Source of the DNA: Welwitschia mirabilis
Lineage: Eukaryota; Gnetophyta; Gnetopsida; Welwitschiales
Length of the DNA stretch: 49,113 nt
Direction of reading: 5' to 3'
NCBI GenBank assembly: GCA_051453625.1
Contig: JBOZIK010000001.1
Coordinates: 144,681,551-144,730,663, forward strand
Shown here: one piece after another, positions 45,800 through 49,113 of the stretch
How positions within the stretch are numbered: position 1 is the stretch's first letter
Layout of the letters: each line of letters opens with the position of its first letter
Notes under the pieces: model-generated
The model's database searches: none
What the model saw: the letters and a program-made list of their open reading frames with translations, nothing else
Told to the model about the DNA's origin: nothing
Made by a program: the position numbers and the translations under genes

Positions 45800-47337
45800 C
45801 TGAGGAGATGTACAAACTCCTCATCCAACACGACTCCTTTATGCTTGCTGTGAATAAGCTTCATATCATCATGGATAATAGATCTTATTGGAACCCATAC
45901 CTTAGTCATCCTAGTGAGTGAATCTGTGTTATGGCATCTAAGAGCTTAGGATTAACCACTCAAGAGAAGAGTAAAACTTGTTAGAATGAACTCATCCAAG
46001 AAAAGAGAAATGATGAAGAATTTATTAGTGAATGGGATCATGAAGAAAATCTAAAATTCCCCTTCAAGCCATAAGTACAAAGCCCAAATAAATAGGCTAA
46101 TGATAACAATAGCCTATTTGCGTACTTCATGCATGGAGAAGAACTACTCATAAATAGATGAGCTAAAGGGCTTCTAATCAACCCAATTTGACAACTATTT
46201 AGAACACCATTAACAATCTAAAATAAGGTTTCTAAGATAAGAATACTTATTTAGAATCTAATTTTGATTACACATCCATTCATCCCTCTATTCCTCATAA
46301 AATCATCTCACCTAGTGAAATACCTAACTTTGAAAAATTCACAGGTGTAGAAAACCCCATCATACATGTAAGAAACTATAAACATGCATGTCATATGTAT
46401 AACATGAAATGAAACATGGCTTGTCATCTATTATTTTAATCTTTGAAATGACAAAACCTTGAATAGTATCATAGGATACTAACTCATTCGATTACAAGTC
46501 TAAAACTACTCAAAATGTTTGTTTAACATTATTCCATCAATATCACCAAAAAATAACATTATATTTCTTGATCATGATGAAATAATAATTCAACTAGACT
46601 ATACAAGAATATATGAATTAGTGTAAAGTCATCATACTATAGCTAGAAACTTCTATTATAGACTCAAACATAGTGTACCTATTTATCAAATCATGCATAC
46701 CATATGTATCAGAGTATTTTATAACACAATTATTTAAAACCTTTAAGCAAGCCATCATCCTAGTGAAAAGAATTAAGATCATAAGAGAAGAGAAATGAGG
46801 CATAAAATATGACAACACCTCCTAAAAAAATCATCTAAAAAAGACAATAATATTAGAGGTAGTGACTCAAAGAATGTTGTTGTTATCAATTAGGCAACTC
46901 AACTAGTTTGACTGTGCCAATTGATGGGAACTTCAATGATGGTGCAAATGATACCTCAAGCTCCTTTTGATCTACAAGCATTTACTTCTTAACTAACTTA
47001 TTGTCAACCATTTTATCCTTTACTGCAATAAGTACATCTACCACCACAACCTCAAAAATAGGTATAGATGCCTCAAAATCAAGGCTAAAGTAGGTATTAA
47101 GGCTAAACTATAATAATCCAAAAGAAGCTTTACAAAATTAAATATCCTAATGAAATAAATCCTCTCAATGTTACTAAAAAAGGGGATAATCCAATTGCAT
47201 CCAATAAGATAAAGAAATCCAAATGCACCTAAACCATGGAAGTATGATGAGTTAAAGTATTTTAAGTATCATCATGTCCAAGGACATCATACTAAAAATT
47301 GTTTCAATCTAAGGCACATTATATAAGACATTATCAA
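45800..47337 (+). pseudogene. Tat-type gag fossil, element B
   Basis: Parallel to 35385-36985. MYKLLIQHDSFMLAVNKLHI and IMDNRSYWNPYLSHPSE at the start; PNFEKFTGVENP-type core near 46325-46360; zinc-knuckle-like YFKYHHVQGHHTKNCFNLRH near 47250-47310, which keeps GHHT..C where A has lost the Cys. The Trp codon lost in A (TGA at 36052) is also lost here but as TAG (46464-46466), an independent change. The small open frame on the - strand at 46618-46818 is a shadow. Confidence 0.7.
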
Positions 47338-47437
47338 NNNNNNNNNNNNNNNNNNNNNNNNNNNNNNNNNNNNNNNNNNNNNNNNNNNNNNNNNNNNNNN
47401 NNNNNNNNNNNNNNNNNNNNNNNNNNNNNNNNNNNNN
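47338..47437. other. Assembly gap (100 N) of unknown true size
   Basis: Left flank corresponds to element A at about 36950, right flank to about 40975. Exactly 100 Ns usually marks an unknown length. Either about 4 kb of pol is missing from the assembly or B has a real internal deletion. Confidence 0.85.
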
Positions 47438-48532
47438 AAGCAATGCGTTTTGCTCTAATCCAAGGACAATTATATACGAATTCAAATAAAGGTATCCTGT
47501 TAAGATTCCTAAAATTAAGCAAAGCTTCTTATGTCCTAAAAGAGATCCATGCTGAACTATGTGGACCTCACCGGGGGGCAAAATCACTATTGGGTCATGT
47601 GCTACAGTCTAATTATTTTTGGAAAATAATGAAAAATGATTGTTTTAAGATAGTTAAAGCATGTCATACTTGTCATATCTTTTCATTAAGAATACATCAA
47701 CCGCTTATTGAGCTTTTTCCTTCTGATCCAATTTGGATTTTTAGAAAATGGGGTATGTATTTAATCGGTTCTATTATGCCTACCTCATTAGGATAACATG
47801 CATTCATTCTTACTGCAACAAAATACTTTTCTAAATAGGTTGAAGCAATTCCATTACAATAAATAACATCAAAGCAAATTCAAAATTTCATTCTTGATCA
47901 CATCATTACTAGATTTGGCATAGTTTATGTCATTGTCACTGATAATATTCTGCAAATTAGATCATCAGAATTGAAGAATTTCTTGAGCAAATTTGGGATA
48001 AAACATTCCTTTTTAACACCACATTATCCTCAAGAAAATGGATAAGATAAAGTTATAAATAAATTGATCATAAATTATCTCAAGAAATTATTACAAGGAA
48101 ATATGAAGTCATGGTATGAGAAATTACCTTTAGCGTTATGGACTTACCGCACTGCAATAAAAAATGCTATAGGGATAACACCATTTTAACTCGTCTATGG
48201 TACTGAAGTGGTTTTTCCCACTCAAATTCAGATTTCCACATTAAAAATGCTAGTTAAGAATCTAGAGTTATTTGATATGAAAAAGGAAATATAACTTGCA
48301 TAACTTGAAACTTTAGAATTAAAAATTGTATACAATAAGAATGTGAATCCAAGATCTTATGATATAGGCGACTTAGTATTGAAAGCAAACTTAACTGAAA
48401 AGACTTCAAAGTTTTTACCTAATTGGTTAGGACCATTTATCATCTTATAGAAGTTCGATAAGAAAACACATAAACTAAGGAGTTTAAATGGTGTTGAAGA
48501 GAGTGAACCAATAAATTCACTATATCTTTGAC
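47438..48532 (+). pseudogene. Integrase fossil, element B
   Basis: The first ~120 codons are open: FALIQGQLYTNSNKGILLRF, ASYVLKEIHAELCGPHRGAK, SNYFWKIMKNDCFKIVKACH. The HHCC zinc finger is complete (EIH, GPH, KACHTC). Core: WGMYLIGSI where the first catalytic Asp is Tyr (family GIDIIGP), VTDN with the second Asp kept, PHYPQENG followed by a stop and DKVINKL where the Glu is Lys. C-terminal SWYEKLPLALWTYRTA, NPRSYDIGDLVLKAN and NWLGPFIIL (GPY/F module). Better preserved than A but inactive. Confidence 0.85.
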
Positions 48533-48729
48533 CTTATTTTTATTAAAATAAAGTTCAAAAAACATGTCATTTTTGTTTCATGTTGCAATTTAGTTGTTTT
48601 CATATTTTCATTAGTAAGTTTGCAAATGTCTTATGTATATATACATTAGTTCTTGTGTAGAATAACATAGGCCTTTTTCTCACATCACACAAATTCTACA
48701 TTTTGGTTTATGTATTTGAAGTCCAGACT

Positions 48730-49005
48730 ATGGCTAATGATCATCTTTTATCCTTTCTTTCTTTCTATCGAAGGGTGTACACCACTTTGCTTCAAGAACA
48801 ATGCCAACGAGGGGCAGTGACAGAGTTTGGTGTAATTGACATTTCATTTCATAAAGCCCCAGTAGTGGAAGATGATGATGATGAGATATATCACATCGAT
48901 CCATGATATGACCCACTTGATCCTTCCTTAACTATTATTCATACCCTTGCACCAGCCTTATTATTCTACTTACTTATATATCACCATCATCGTTCTACTA
49001 GATAG
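48730..49005 (+). pseudogene. Small conserved frame downstream of Tat integrase (copy B)
   Basis: Counterpart of 42313-42549. Similarity begins before the ATG (NNIGLFLTSHK against NNIGLFLTLHK in A). Compared with A it has 14 extra codons after FYRRV (including QEQCQRGAV) without loss of frame, and a TGA at 48905 where A has TGT, Cys. The acidic box EDDDDE and the hydrophobic LLFYLLIY are kept. The end stop is one codon earlier than in A. Confidence 0.4.
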
Positions 49006-49113
49006 TAGTAGATACATCTTCCTTTCTATCATGCATTTCATCACATCCTTCATCCATTACTACTACCTTATTTACTCCATTTTGTTTATACCCATCATGT
49101 CACTATTTCATCA

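Larger units (their letters stand above)
44227..49113 (+). mobile_element. Tat-lineage Ty3/gypsy element B (partial, gap in the middle)
   Basis: LTR (shared with A), gag, a 100-N gap, integrase and the small downstream frame. It runs off the window. The sequence jumps from the gag zinc-knuckle region to the start of integrase across the gap, so protease, RT and both RNase H domains (about 4 kb in A) are absent or uncollected. It aligns with A throughout and is slightly better preserved. Confidence 0.75.

Overview
This window is AT-rich plant nuclear DNA made almost entirely of old, nested, decayed retroelements. I see no intact host gene, no RNA gene with a full fold, and nothing bacterial. 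The plant assignment rests on lineage-specific signatures: Athila-type gag and protease, a Tat-type Ty3/gypsy pol with two RNase H domains, Ty1/copia gag-pol, a plant-type LINE reverse transcriptase, and a gypsy primer-binding site of the TGGCGCC...GGGGA kind. The species cannot be fixed from this. The depth of decay suggests a large, repeat-rich genome with slow DNA turnover, probably heterochromatin.

Layout. 1-790: LINE reverse-transcriptase fossil. 934-1819: the first ~890 bp of an Athila LTR (+). 2440-3034: GC-rich island. 3035-5180: a ~2 kb repeat on the - strand whose partner lies at 31665-33604 on the + strand. 6840-8140: copia (SIRE-like) remnant. 9430-10540: partial LTR with a minisatellite. 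10545-17941: Athila-derived element on the - strand with two LTRs, a primer-binding site and a protease fossil, but no polymerase. 18535-20700: copia gag-pol fossil (-). 21180-21790: unidentified coding fossil (-). 21839-31077: second Athila-derived element (-), with a full 3' LTR, gag and protease, and only the last ~226 bp of its 5' LTR. 33605-49113: two head-to-tail Tat-lineage elements (A and B, +) that share the LTR at 44227-45656.

Two points stand out. First, the LTR pieces at 934-1819 (+) and 30852-31077 (-) are complementary halves of one LTR in opposite orientation. This is the expected scar of a ~29 kb inversion (or a flipped assembly block). Undoing it would put every well-oriented element on the + strand. 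Second, both Tat elements carry the same small open frame downstream of integrase, with an acidic box and a hydrophobic C-terminal stretch. An in-frame size difference between the copies hints at past coding selection.

The elements are dead. Stop codons and lost catalytic residues are mostly explained by C-to-T or G-to-A changes, as expected from cytosine methylation and deamination. Six runs of N break the sequence (4516-4615, 4888-4986, 7336-7759, 13517-13526, 26089-27082, 47338-47437), and at least two affect interpretation. All homology statements come from reading by eye, without database searches.
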